Positions 18,427-27,639 of a DNA stretch of 64,000 nt are shown here, piece after piece; position 1 is the stretch's first letter, and each line of letters begins with the position of its first letter. The notes beneath the pieces are model-generated. The model ran no database searches and was not told where the DNA came from. It saw only the letters and a program-made list of their open reading frames with translations. This stretch comes from VAZQ01 sp963817015 (GTDB lineage: Bacteria; Pseudomonadota; Alphaproteobacteria; Rhizobiales; Xanthobacteraceae), in the NCBI GenBank assembly GCA_963817015.1, contig CAWFMV010000007.1:682001-746000 (forward strand), read 5' to 3'. The position numbers were made by a program, and so were the translations under genes.

Positions 18427-18529
18427 GACCTTCCCGGGCCCGCACGCGACCGTGCGCGGTATTGTAAGTCTTTGAAATCATGCCATGACGCTCGGCGGGC
18501 GGACAAGCCCGGCAGGCGCTGATCCAACA

Positions 18530-19564
18530 TCATCGGTGGACGAAACCGACAATATCCTTGACTGCCGTCATGGTCTCGGCGGCGATTCGCTGGGCGCGGG
18601 TGGCGCCGTCGGCCAGGACGGAATCGATATAGGCCGGGTTGTCGGCAAGGCGCCGCATCTCGGCATTGATCGGGGCGAGCTTGGCGACCAGCAGCTCGAC
18701 CAGGGCGTTTTTGAAGGCCGAGAATTGTGCGCCGCCGTGCTGCTTGAGCACGTCGGGCTTGCTGATATCGGCGAGCGCCGCGTAGATGCCGACGAGATTG
18801 TCGGCCTCCGGCCGTTGCTCGAGCTCTTTCGGCTCGTTTGGCAGCGGATGCGGATCGGTCTTGGCGCGGCGGACCTTGTGGGCGATCGTGTCGGCGTCGT
18901 CGGTCAGGTTGATGCGCGACTGGTCGGAGGGGTCCGACTTCGACATTTTCTTGGTGCCGTCGCGCAGCGACATCACGCGCGTCGCCGGTCCCTGGATCAG
19001 CGGCTCGGGCTGCGGAAAGAAAGCGTCGCCGAAGCCGCGGCTGCGGATCGAGTTGCCGAAATCGTTGTTGAATTTCTGCGCGATGTCGCGCGAAAGCTCG
19101 AGATGCTGCTTCTGGTCGTCGCCGACCGGCACATGCGTCGCGCGATAGACCAGGATGTCGGCCGCCATCAGGTTCGGATAGGCGAACAGACCGACCGATG
19201 CATTTTCGCGATCTTTGCCCGCCTTCTCCTTGAACTGGGTCATGCGGTTGAGCCAACCCATGCGGGCGACACAATTGAACACCCAGGCGAGCTCGGCGTG
19301 CTCGGCGACCTGGCTCTGGTTGAACACGATGTGCGTCTTGGGATCGATGCCGGCCGCGATGAAGGCGGCGGTCACCTCGCGGATCGCGCGCGGCAGCTCG
19401 GCCGGGTCCTGCCAGGTGGTGATGGCGTGCAGGTCGACCACGCAATAGATGCAGTCGTGGCTCTGCTGCAGCTCGACGAACCTTTTGATCGCGCCGAGAT
19501 AGTTGCCGAGGTGCAGGTTGCCGGTCGGCTGCACGCCGGAAAAGACGAGATGCTTGAACGCCAT
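18530..19564 (-). CDS. trpS: Tryptophan--tRNA ligase
   Basis: This class I aminoacyl-tRNA synthetase has 344 residues. HIGH appears as PTGNLHLGNYLG near residues 13-24 and the KMSKS loop as KKMSKSDPSD. The ATG at 19564 (MAFKHLVFSGVQPTGN) is the normal family start, although an open frame extends farther upstream into the murJ 3' end. It lies 59 bp downstream of murJ on the same strand. Confidence 0.95.
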   Translation of the reverse strand: MAFKHLVFSGVQPTGNLHLGNYLGAIKRFVELQQSHDCIYCVVDLHAITTWQDPAELPRAIREVTAAFIAAGIDPKTHIVFNQSQVAEHAELAWVFNCVARMGWLNRMTQFKEKAGKDRENASVGLFAYPNLMAADILVYRATHVPVGDDQKQHLELSRDIAQKFNNDFGNSIRSRGFGDAFFPQPEPLIQGPATRVMSLRDGTKKMSKSDPSDQSRINLTDDADTIAHKVRRAKTDPHPLPNEPKELEQRPEADNLVGIYAALADISKPDVLKQHGGAQFSAFKNALVELLVAKLAPINAEMRRLADNPAYIDSVLADGATRAQRIAAETMTAVKDIVGFVHR

Positions 19565-19623
19565 GGCTGGACCCTTGAATTCGCGGCGTGCATGCCATGG
19601 CGCTTGCCCCGCGGCAAGGGCAG

Positions 19624-21201
19624 TCAGGCGCGCTCGCGCACGGCGGCAAGGAGGGTGGCGAGCCGCGTGACGCCGAAGAGCTGCAGCGCCAACGCATAAG
19701 TCGCGAGTCCGGCCGCGACCAGTACCGCCAATCTGAGTATGCGAAGGACCGAGCTCGCCGGTATTGCGGCCAGTCCCCATTGCAAGCCGATGAGGACGAG
19801 CGCCATCGCGAGGCTTGCCATCACGATGCGCCCCAGTCGACCGCCAAGGCCCGGCTCGGTGGTGAGCCAGCGCCGGCGCGCCAGCACGGCGCACAGGATC
19901 GCGGCACCGACCCAGCCCGACAGCGCGATTGCGGCCGCGACTCCGACATGGCCGAAGCGCGGAAACAGCGCGAGCGCGCCGACGATCGCGGCCGCGAGAC
20001 CAACGAGCGCCGCCAGCATCGGCGTCCGCGTATCCTCCTGCGCGAACGACACCGCGCCGAGTGCCTTCTCGAGCGCGTGGCCGGGCAGGCCCGCGCAGAT
20101 CGCCGCGATGGCAGCCGCGACTGCCGCGGTGTCGTTGGGCCCGAAGGCACCACGCTCGAACAGCACGCCGGCAATGTCGGGAGCCAACAACCCGAGCGCC
20201 AGCGCGGCCGGCAAAGCGAGGCCAAGCGCGGTCTCGAACGCGCGCGACTGCGCACTCGCGATCGCCGTCGTGTCGGCCGCTCGCACGCTTGCCGCGACCG
20301 CGGGCCCGATCGCGGCCGCGATCGCGACTGACACGACCCCAAGCGGCAGCTCATAGAGGCGGTAGGCATAGTAGAGCCACGACACCGCGGCTTCCGACGG
20401 CGATGCCACGATGCTGCCGGCCATCAGCTTGAGCTGCGGGATGGCGGCCGCGATCAGTCCCGGCACCGCCAGCGCAAAGAACAAGCGGGTGTCGGATGAC
20501 AGCGACAGTCGCAGGCGGCGCGGCGCCAGCGGCGATCGCATCAGCGCGCCGCCGACGAGCAGCAGCTGCACGCCACCGGCCACGACGACGGCGCTGGCCA
20601 GCACAACGCCGGCCGCCGGTGTTGCCGCCAGCCCCACGATGAGCAGCATGATGACCGCGGCGATCAGCACGACATTGAAGGCAACGACGCCGAGCGAGGT
20701 CGCGCCGGTGCGGCCTTCGGCGTTGAGCGTCGACGCTGCGACTGCCGCCACGCCGGCGATCGCCAGATAGGGGATCGCGAGCCGCGCGTAGTCGACTGCG
20801 AGAATGAAACGCTCGCTGCCGGGCGCGAAGCCTGGAGCAAGCAAACGGATCACCACAGGCGCGAACGCGACCCCGATCAGCGCGAGAATCGCAAGTCCAA
20901 GCATCATCAGCCCGAGGATGCTTTCGCCGAACCGCCTTGCGCCCTCCGCGCCATCGTCGCGGCGAATGCGCAGCCAGACCGGAATGAAGGCCGCGTTCAA
21001 TGCGCCTTCCGCGAGCAAGCGGCGGAACAGATTAGGAAGCGCGAAGGCCGCGAAATAGGCATCCGAGAGGGCGCCGGCGCCGAGCGCGGCGGCGATCAGC
21101 ATGTCGCGCAAGAAGCCGAGCAGGCGCGACAGCAAGGTCGCGCTGCCCACCGTCGTCACATTGCGCGCAAGCGTCATCAGGCGGCGTCCCGAAGACTTCA
21201 T
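19624..21201 (-). CDS. murJ: Lipid II flippase MurJ (MVF family)
   Basis: MurJ flips the peptidoglycan precursor lipid II across the inner membrane. The 525-residue polytopic protein, with about 14 membrane segments, shows the family N-terminus TLLSRLLGFLRDMLIAAALG, then ALPNLFRRLLAEGALNAAFIP and the FALAVPGLIAA segment. The start could be ATG 21201 (MKSSGRRLM) or ATG 21177. The promoter region is shared with the divergent PfkB-kinase gene. Confidence 0.93.
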   Translation of the reverse strand: MKSSGRRLMTLARNVTTVGSATLLSRLLGFLRDMLIAAALGAGALSDAYFAAFALPNLFRRLLAEGALNAAFIPVWLRIRRDDGAEGARRFGESILGLMMLGLAILALIGVAFAPVVIRLLAPGFAPGSERFILAVDYARLAIPYLAIAGVAAVAASTLNAEGRTGATSLGVVAFNVVLIAAVIMLLIVGLAATPAAGVVLASAVVVAGGVQLLLVGGALMRSPLAPRRLRLSLSSDTRLFFALAVPGLIAAAIPQLKLMAGSIVASPSEAAVSWLYYAYRLYELPLGVVSVAIAAAIGPAVAASVRAADTTAIASAQSRAFETALGLALPAALALGLLAPDIAGVLFERGAFGPNDTAAVAAAIAAICAGLPGHALEKALGAVSFAQEDTRTPMLAALVGLAAAIVGALALFPRFGHVGVAAAIALSGWVGAAILCAVLARRRWLTTEPGLGGRLGRIVMASLAMALVLIGLQWGLAAIPASSVLRILRLAVLVAAGLATYALALQLFGVTRLATLLAAVRERA

Positions 21202-21300
21202 TCCAGGCCGCTCGACCTTGCCGTCTTATCGCCGCCCTCGCAATTGCGCGCCTTTGGGCGCCGAGTATAGTGCGCGCGCTGTTCCCGCCCTGGAGATACC

Positions 21301-22302
21301 ATGCCCGCCACCCGCTTCGACGTTCTCGGCATCGGCAACGCCATTGTCGACGTGCTTGCACGCACCGAGGACGATTTCCTGATCAAGCAGAAAATGCACA
21401 AGGGCGGCATGCAGCTGATCGACGAGGCGCGGGCGGAGGCGATCTACGACGCGATGGGGCCGGCGGTGGAGATTTCAGGCGGTTCGGCCGCCAACACCAC
21501 GGTCGGGGTCGCGAGCCTCGGTGCCCGCGCGGCCTTCGTGGGCAAGGTCAAGGATGATGAGCTTGGCCGCGTGTTCGCGCATGACATTCGGGCGGCCGGC
21601 GTTGCATTCGAGGCGCCGCCCGCCTCCGAGGGCCCGTCGACCGGGCGTTGCTACATCCTGGTCACGCCCGATGGCGAGCGCACCATGAACACATACCTCG
21701 GCGCCGCACAGGACCTGCATCCCAACGACATCGATGCCGACATGATCGCGGCGGCCGAGATCACCTATCTCGAGGGTTATCTGTGGGACCCGCCTCATGC
21801 CAAGGAAGCCTTTCTCAAGGCAGCCGGCATCGCGCATGGCGCCGGCCGGCTGGTCGCGCTCACGCTTTCGGATGCGTTCTGCGTCGATCGCTATCGCGGC
21901 GAATTCCTCGATCTCATCCGAAAAAAGACCGTCGACCTGATCTTCGCGAACGAGCGCGAGCTGCACAGTCTTTATGAGACTGCGGACTTCGACTCGGCCG
22001 TGAACGCGCTGCGCAACGACGTTCGCCTGGGTGTGGTGACACGAAGCGAGAAGGGCTGCCTTGTTGTTACCCGTGAAGAGACCGATGCTGTTCATGCGCT
22101 ACCGGTTGAACGCGTTGTCGACGCCACCGGCGCTGGTGATCTGTTCGCGGCTGGCTTCATGGTCGGGCTTTCGCGCGGCAACGACTACCGCGCTGCAGCG
22201 CGGCTTGGTGCGCTTGCGGCAGCCGAGGTGATCCAGCACCTCGGCGCGCGCCCGGAGGCCTCACTTAAGGCATTGGCCGAGCAGAGCGGGCTCGCTGACT
22301 GA
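21301..22302 (+). CDS. PfkB-family carbohydrate/nucleoside kinase (adenosine-kinase-like)
   Basis: This 333-residue ribokinase-fold enzyme phosphorylates a sugar or nucleoside with ATP. The N-terminal glycine motif reads GGSAANTTVGVASLGARAAF, and the C-terminal PfkB signature DATGAGDLFAAGF carries the catalytic Asp. Close rhizobial homologues are annotated as adenosine kinases; the substrate is inferred. The gene is divergent from murJ with a 99-bp intergenic region. Confidence 0.9.
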   Translation: MPATRFDVLGIGNAIVDVLARTEDDFLIKQKMHKGGMQLIDEARAEAIYDAMGPAVEISGGSAANTTVGVASLGARAAFVGKVKDDELGRVFAHDIRAAGVAFEAPPASEGPSTGRCYILVTPDGERTMNTYLGAAQDLHPNDIDADMIAAAEITYLEGYLWDPPHAKEAFLKAAGIAHGAGRLVALTLSDAFCVDRYRGEFLDLIRKKTVDLIFANERELHSLYETADFDSAVNALRNDVRLGVVTRSEKGCLVVTREETDAVHALPVERVVDATGAGDLFAAGFMVGLSRGNDYRAAARLGALAAAEVIQHLGARPEASLKALAEQSGLAD

Positions 22303-22328
22303 TCCAACAAACCCCGATGAAATCGGCC

Positions 22329-22347
22329 TTTTCCACACTTACCCACA
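22329..22347 (+). promoter_or_regulatory. Two tandem near-consensus DnaA boxes
   Basis: TTTTCCACA (22329-22337) and TTACCCACA (22339-22347) each differ from TTATCCACA at one position, lie on the same strand and are 1 bp apart. They fall between the kinase stop and a small conserved gene. Two boxes are too few for an origin but could bind DnaA for regulation. Confidence 0.3.
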
Positions 22348-22445
22348 GGAATCCGCGCCTCACACAATGGTGTCTCGGAACCGTCTCTTTCTCGCGCTAC
22401 TTTCTTAGTTGTTGGGGGGCCCGTTGTTAGACAGGACAAAGGCCC

Positions 22446-22667
22446 ATGGGTTCAAGGATCAGTCGTCTCCCGAGCCGGTTTCCGGTCGGCACACGCTATG
22501 TCATCGAAGGCCGAGGCGGCCACGTGCATCTGCGGTATCTCGAATTCCCGGATGGACGTCAGATCAATCTGCCGGCCGATCGAGTCACTCAGCACGAGGC
22601 GCGCAACCCGCCGACGACCGGTCCGCGCCGCAAGACAGCGAGCAAGGCTGCTCCGAGAAGTCTTTAG
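22446..22667 (+). CDS. Small conserved hypothetical protein (73 residues)
   Basis: MGSRISRLPSRFPVGTRYVI starts a small basic protein with a compact beta-rich centre (HVHLRYLEFPDGRQINLPAD) and a positively charged tail (GPRRKTASKAAPRS). It follows AGGACAAAGG at a workable distance. I recall similar small proteins in Bradyrhizobium relatives but know no function. A strong terminator lies ~75 bp downstream, supporting a real transcription unit. Confidence 0.65.
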   Translation: MGSRISRLPSRFPVGTRYVIEGRGGHVHLRYLEFPDGRQINLPADRVTQHEARNPPTTGPRRKTASKAAPRSL

Positions 22668-22742
22668 CGTTTGAGAAGTTTGTAGTTTTTGTGCGTTCGC
22701 TGGATGGCCTGTCCCATCCCTAAATGGTGTCGTCCAGCGCTT

Positions 22743-22780
22743 GACCCCGGCCGCCCACAAGGTGGCCCGGGGTCCTTTTT
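22743..22780 (+). terminator. Rho-independent terminator
   Basis: GACCCCGG and the following CC-rich arm (22743-22756) pair with GGTGGCCCGGGGTC (22761-22774) around a short ACAA loop, and TTTTT follows (22776-22780). It lies 75 bp after the small conserved gene on the same strand. Confidence 0.85.
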
Positions 22781-22845
22781 CGCGAGAGCAAGATTTCCGA
22801 GAAGCGGCGACCGATCTTCAAAAGATCATGCGCAAAACAAAACGT

Positions 22846-22885
22846 TAGACCCTGATCCGATGCAATCCAATCGGATCAGGGTCTA
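22846..22885. repeat. Perfect 16-bp inverted repeat, rhizobial palindromic type
   Basis: TAGACCCTGATCCGAT (22846-22861) is followed 8 bp later by its exact reverse complement (22870-22885). The preceding ~50 bp (CAAAAGATCATGCGCAAAAC) resembles the interspersed repeats common in rhizobial intergenic DNA. Membership of a repeat family is from memory. Confidence 0.65.
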
Positions 22886-22925
22886 GACGGTTGAAAGATC
22901 GGGATCAGAAAAATGGCGGTCAGGG

Positions 22926-23111
22926 TCAAATAAGATCGACCATGACTTGAACCGGCATCTCGCCCGCATTCTTCATCATGTCATGCGGGTTCATGGCGGC
23001 CGTGCCGTCAACAGGACTCGCCAAGGTCAACGTGGTCGTGTGGGTCAGGCTCCAGACGCTCGCAACGATCGTCGCCGTCATGACCATGCAGCCGAAAGTG
23101 ACCATGCGCAT
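22926..23111 (-). CDS. Small secreted hypothetical protein (61 residues)
   Basis: MRMVTFGCMVMTATIVASVW is a typical short signal peptide, and the mature part (DGTAAMNPHDMMKNAGEMPV and on) is about 30 residues. GGAGCGACGACA precedes the ATG with good spacing. The codon pattern is consistent with coding, and related small exported proteins with an MNPxxMM motif occur in this group, but the function is unknown. It could alternatively be a chance ORF. Confidence 0.55.
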   Translation of the reverse strand: MRMVTFGCMVMTATIVASVWSLTHTTTLTLASPVDGTAAMNPHDMMKNAGEMPVQVMVDLI

Positions 23112-23260
23112 TGTCGTCGCTCCATATTCTTGAGGGCTGTCGCAACCGCGCGCATTCTGTGGTCGCAGCGATGATTGGTCAGGTTCAAAAAAATGACCTG
23201 CGAGGCCGTCGAATTATCGGATGACTGCGATTCGTTGTGATGAGATATAACGAGGTGCGT

Positions 23261-24460
23261 TCAGCCGCGACCGACCACCAGGTGGTCGCGATGCACCATC
23301 TCGGTGCGGCCGCTAAAGCCCAGAATCGACAGGATATCGGCCGAGGAGCGGCCCTTGATCTTCTCCGCGTCCGGGGCGTCGTAGGCCACGAGGCCGCGAC
23401 CGACTTCCGCACCGTCCGGCCCGCGGATGATGACCGCGTCGCCGCGCGCAAAGCTGCCGTCGACCCGGATGACGCCTGCCGGCAACAGGCTGCGGCCGCT
23501 CTTGAGCGCAGCCACCGCGCCAGCGTCGATTGTCAGCGTCCCCCTGGGCTCGAGCGAGCCGGCGATCCATTTCTTGCGTGCGGTCACGGGATTGGCCGCA
23601 GTCAGAAACCAGGTCGAGCGCGCGCCTTCCGCAATCGCCTTCAAGGGATGCGGAATGCGGCCCGAGGCGATCACCATGTGGGTGCCGGCCTGCGTCGCGA
23701 TCTTGCCGGCTTCGATCTTGGTCTGCATGCCGCCGCGCGAAAGCTCGGAGCCGGCGGCGCCCGCCATCCCCTCGATCTCGCTGGTGATGCGCTCGACCAC
23801 CGGAATGTGCTTGGCGTCTGCCTTTGCGCTAGGCGGAGCGTCGTAGAGTCCGTCGATGTCGGAGAGCAGCACCAGCAGGTCCGCGCCCGCCATGGTGGCG
23901 ACACGAGCGGCGAGCCGGTCGTTATCGCCGTATCGGATCTCGTTGGTGGCGACCGTGTCGTTCTCGTTGATCACCGGCACCGCGCGCCACTCCAGCAGCC
24001 GCTCGATGGTCGAGCGCGCGTTGAGATAGCGGCGGCGCTCCTCGGTGTCCTGCAGCGTGACCAGCACTTGCCCCGCCGTGATGCCGTGGCGGGAGAGCGC
24101 CTCCGACCAGGTGCGCGCGAGCGCGATCTGTCCGACCGCGGCGGCGGCCTGGCTGTCCTCGAGCCTGAGCGGACCTTTCGGCAGCTTGAGGACCGCGCGG
24201 CCAAGCGCGATCGCTCCCGAGGACACAACCAGCACGTCGCGCTTCTCGCCATGCAGCCACGCGATGTCGTCGGAAAGCGCGGCAAGCCAGTCCTCGTTGA
24301 CGCGCGAAGCGCCGACGATCAGCGAAGAGCCGACCTTTACGACGATGCGTCGGAAGTCGGTAAGGCTCGGGGCTTTGGAAAGCTTGGCGGTCATGGTCGC
24401 AGGCTTGGCATCGAGCCCCCGCTCTATCACATCGCCGCCGGTCGTTGTCGGGCGTTTCAT
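23261..24460 (-). CDS. proB: Glutamate 5-kinase ProB
   Basis: ProB performs the first step of proline biosynthesis. The N-terminal amino-acid-kinase domain starts RRIVVKVGSSLIVG and includes VINENDTVATNEIRYGDNDR and ADLLVLLSDIDGLYD. The C-terminal PUA domain begins near GRSLLPAGVIRVDG. ATG 24460 overlaps the obg stop (ATGA) and is preferred. An in-frame ATG at 24394 (MTAKLSKAPSLTDF) would better match the usual family N-terminus and remains possible. It forms the obg-proB pair. Confidence 0.94.
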   Translation of the reverse strand: MKRPTTTGGDVIERGLDAKPATMTAKLSKAPSLTDFRRIVVKVGSSLIVGASRVNEDWLAALSDDIAWLHGEKRDVLVVSSGAIALGRAVLKLPKGPLRLEDSQAAAAVGQIALARTWSEALSRHGITAGQVLVTLQDTEERRRYLNARSTIERLLEWRAVPVINENDTVATNEIRYGDNDRLAARVATMAGADLLVLLSDIDGLYDAPPSAKADAKHIPVVERITSEIEGMAGAAGSELSRGGMQTKIEAGKIATQAGTHMVIASGRIPHPLKAIAEGARSTWFLTAANPVTARKKWIAGSLEPRGTLTIDAGAVAALKSGRSLLPAGVIRVDGSFARGDAVIIRGPDGAEVGRGLVAYDAPDAEKIKGRSSADILSILGFSGRTEMVHRDHLVVGRG

Positions 24461-25491
24461 GGCTGCCACGCCTGCTCGCCCGCGAGCTTCTGATCGGCGG
24501 GTCGCGCATCGTCGATCACCTTGATCAGTGCCCGCAGCACCTCCGGCACGCCCGCGCCGGTCGCGGCTGAGACGACGAGCGGAGTACGCCCGGCCGCGCG
24601 CTTGAGGCGCGCCACTTGCTGCTTGAGGGCTTCCGGCGTGAGCGCATCGGCCTTGTTGAGCGCGACCACTTCGGCCTTCTTGGCGAGCCCGCCGCCATAG
24701 GCTTCGAGCTCTGTCCGCACGGTCTCATAGGCCTTGCCGGCATGATCGCCGGTGCCGTCGACGAGATGCAGGATCACACGGCAGCGCTCGACATGGCCGA
24801 GAAAGCGGTCACCTAAACCCAAACCCTCATGCGCGCCTTCGATCAGGCCCGGAATATCGGCAAGCACGAACTCGCGGCCGTCGATGCCGACGACGCCGAG
24901 CTGCGGATGCAGCGTGGTGAACGGATAGTCGGCGATCTTGGGTCGCGCCGCGCTCACCGCGGCGAGGAACGTCGACTTGCCGGCATTCGGCAGCCCGACA
25001 ATGCCGGCATCGGCGATCAGCTTGAGCCGCAACCGGATGGTGCGTTCCTCGCCCGGTTGGCCCGGATTGGTATGGCGCGGCGCCCGGTTGGTCGAGCTCT
25101 TGAAATGGGCGTTGCCGAAGCCGCCATTGCCGCCCTTGGCGAGCACCGCCTGCTGGGCCACTTCGGTGAGGTCGGCGAGCAGCGTCTCGCCGTCCTCCTC
25201 GTAGATCTGAGTGCCGACGGGAACCTTCATCACGACGTCGGAACCGCCGGCGCCATGGCGATCCTTGCCCATGCCAGGACGGCCGTTCTGGGCGGTGTAG
25301 TGCTGCTGGTAGCGGTAGTCGATCAGCGTGTTGAGTCCGTCGACCGCGACCACCACCACGTCGCCGCCCCTGCCGCCGTTGCCGCCGCTCGGCCCGCCGA
25401 ACTCGATAAACTTTTCGCGCCGGAACGCCAGGCAGCCGTTCCCGCCGTCACCGGAGCGGATATAGACCTTGGCTTCGTCGAGAAATTTCAT
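24457..25491 (-). CDS. obg: GTPase ObgE/CgtA
   Basis: Obg is an essential ribosome-associated GTPase. The 344 residues comprise the glycine-rich Obg fold (MKFLDEAKVYIRSGDGGNGC and GGPSGGNGGRGGDVVVVA) and a G domain with G1 GLPNAGKST, switch I YPFTTLHPQLG, G3 DIPGLIEGAHEG and G4 NKAD. It normally follows rplU-rpmA(-GNAT), but here those genes lie ~22 kb away, separated by the chemoreceptor island. Confidence 0.95.
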   Translation of the reverse strand: MKFLDEAKVYIRSGDGGNGCLAFRREKFIEFGGPSGGNGGRGGDVVVVAVDGLNTLIDYRYQQHYTAQNGRPGMGKDRHGAGGSDVVMKVPVGTQIYEEDGETLLADLTEVAQQAVLAKGGNGGFGNAHFKSSTNRAPRHTNPGQPGEERTIRLRLKLIADAGIVGLPNAGKSTFLAAVSAARPKIADYPFTTLHPQLGVVGIDGREFVLADIPGLIEGAHEGLGLGDRFLGHVERCRVILHLVDGTGDHAGKAYETVRTELEAYGGGLAKKAEVVALNKADALTPEALKQQVARLKRAAGRTPLVVSAATGAGVPEVLRALIKVIDDARPADQKLAGEQAWQP

Positions 25492-25878
25492 GGTGAGCGC
25501 AATATGCGTGCGCCCAAGTGAAAACGCGAGGGCCCGCGGGCGCGTCGCTCAACAATTCATTCTAAAAGTTAAGCGCACATCGCCGGGAGGGGCCAGGATG
25601 GGCAATGCCTCACTGATGCAGCCCGGTGGGCCGCTCCCGACGGTGTGGTTCGTGGATTTTGCCGCTACGCCTCGGCTCGAACGGTTCCGCGGCGATCATC
25701 GCGGCCAAAGTAGCCCGGGGGCATGGTACCTCCACTTCCGGACGCATGAGCCTACATGGAAAGCCCACAGGGGTTGGTCCATACGCAGGATCTGCGCCCC
25801 ATCTATATTAAATCGTGGTGATCGCGCGCCGCAATGTCAATGGACGTGTGGTCGCAAATGTCAGGTGGTGACACGAGG
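25492..25878. other. Intergenic junction, no recognised gene
   Basis: Between obg and the rhodanese gene I find no open frame with family features, no integrase remnant and no tRNA. It marks the left edge of the accessory island. A short inverted repeat GTGACACGAGGTCAC lies near 25866-25880. Confidence 0.5.
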
Positions 25879-27469
25879 TCACGCGTGACGTCGCTTCGGC
25901 GCGATCGCGAAGCGGCATGTGCCGTCGCGCGCAATGCGCTCGATGAGATCGACCTCCCAGCTCAGATATTCGCTCATCGCGCCGCGCGTATCGCCGCCAC
26001 GGTCATAAGGCTTGAGCCACACGTCGATCGGCTCATCCGCCATGCGCGGCTCTTGCGACAGTGGCTGTCCGGCTGATTGCCAGGCCGCGGTGCCGCCCGC
26101 GAGATAGCGCACATCATGGGTGGTGAGTGTGGCCGCGTCGGCTGCTGCGAGGCTCGCGAGCACGCCGTCCTCGGAGGTGAGCACCAGCGTGTCGCGCACC
26201 GGAATCTTGGCCAGCGCCTCATTGAGCCGCGAGCGGATCGCAAACCAGGCGCCCGGGATGTGACCCTTGCGATATTGCGGGCTGGGCGCGAGATCGATGA
26301 CAGTCGCCTCGCCGCGCTTGAGCAATGTCGCAAGCGCCGTGCAATCGATCGCCTTCTCTGCAGTTGCGGGCGTGCCGAGGATCGCATAGTCAGGCGGCTT
26401 GGTTTCCATTCCGCGCTCGACCAGCACGACGACGTCGCGCATGCCCATTTGCTTGAGCCAGGACGCCGTCATGACGGCGCGCACCTCGGCGTCGTCGACG
26501 AGCGCGATGCGAGCGCCAAGTGTGCCGACATATTGATCGGTCGCCTGTACCAATTGCCCTCCCGGTGCCGAGACCGCACCATCAACATGGCTTGCCGCAT
26601 AGTCCTGCGGATCGCGCACGTCGAACAGATAAAGCGTGCGCTCGTTCGCCTCGGAGCGCCAGCGCTCGAGCGTTGAGCGGTCGATGCGCTCGATGCCGAA
26701 GCGTTGCGCGACGCGCTCGGCGGCTGCCTTGGCGGCGGCGAGGCCCTGGTCGGACGGTGCGCTCGTACGCTTATCCTTGCCGCTGTCGCAGGTGAGTCCG
26801 GCAAGGCTCCAGCCCATGGTGCCATTGCGTAGCGCCACCACTTTGTTGGTTATGCCGGCATTGATCAGCGACTGCGCCCCGATGATGCTGCGGGTACGGC
26901 CGGCGCAGTTGACCACGACAGTGGTTGCCGCCGACGGGGCGAGATCATGCACACGCAGCACGAGCTCAGCGCCCGGCACGTTGGTGGCGGTCGGAATCGA
27001 GACGCGCCGGAACTCGTCGAGCGGCCGGCTGTCGAGCACCACCATGTCGTCGCCGCCGCGCATCATCGCGTGCAACTCGTCGGCACTGATGCTCGGCGTG
27101 CCGCATTCGTGTTCGATGTACTCGCCGAAGGCCTTGCTCGGCACGTTCACGCCCGAGAACAACTCGTAGCCAGCGTCGGCCCAGGCGTTCACGCCGCCCG
27201 TCAGACATGCGATGTCAGTGTAGGCGGCTGCGCTGAGGATCTTTGCTGCACGCTCGGCAAGCCCGTCATCGTCGTCGCACAGCACGATGCGTGTCGCACG
27301 CCGCGGCACCAGACGCGTGAAATTAAGCTCGAAGTCGGCTCAGCGGAATCGAGCGCGCCCATAACAGATGGCGTTGCGAGAAGATCAGCTCCTCGCGCAC
27401 GTCGACGAGCGCGAGCTCGGCGTCGTCGCCGAGCATGGCTTTGAGGGTGTGGGGATTGATCGAGCGCAT
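25879..27469 (-). CDS. Multi-domain rhodanese-related sulfurtransferase (one frameshift)
   Basis: Removing one extra base near 27330 gives 529 residues starting MRSINPHTLKAMLGDDAELA and containing four successive rhodanese domains. Rhodaneses transfer sulfane sulfur through an active-site Cys. Domain 1 has RIVLCDDDDG and domain 2 has VVVNCAGRTRS, both with Cys. Domain 3 (ARIALVDDAEVRA) and domain 4 (DTLVLTSEDGVLA) have Asp and Ser at that place, so only the first two look catalytic. The cysteine-dioxygenase-like gene lies upstream on the same strand, so a role in cysteine sulfur catabolism is likely. Confidence 0.82.
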
Positions 27470-27560
27470 GACTCTGTTTGTCAGATGCTGCTGTTCCACG
27501 TCGTCATGGCTGCGCTCGCAGCCTAGCTTGCGCAGGCTGCGTAAACTTGCCTGGCGCGGC

Positions 27561-27619
27561 CATCCACGTCTTCTTCCTGGCCTAGAAGCAAGACGTGGAT
27601 GCCCGGCATGAAGCCGGGC
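27561..27619. repeat. Double inverted repeat of intergenic palindrome type
   Basis: CATCCACGTCTT (27561-27572) is repeated inverted at 27590-27601, directly followed by GCCCGGC-atgaa-GCCGGGC (27601-27619). The CCGGGCATGACGG-like core is widespread in Bradyrhizobium-type genomes. Its place 21 bp past the thiol dioxygenase stop means it could also act as a transcript end. Confidence 0.6.
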
Positions 27620-27639
27620 ATGACGGAGCAAGTGGCGGG

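Noticed and set aside
22303..22445. Replication origin near the DnaA-like boxes
   Set aside because: Only two imperfect boxes, no AT-rich unwinding region and no origin-linked genes nearby.
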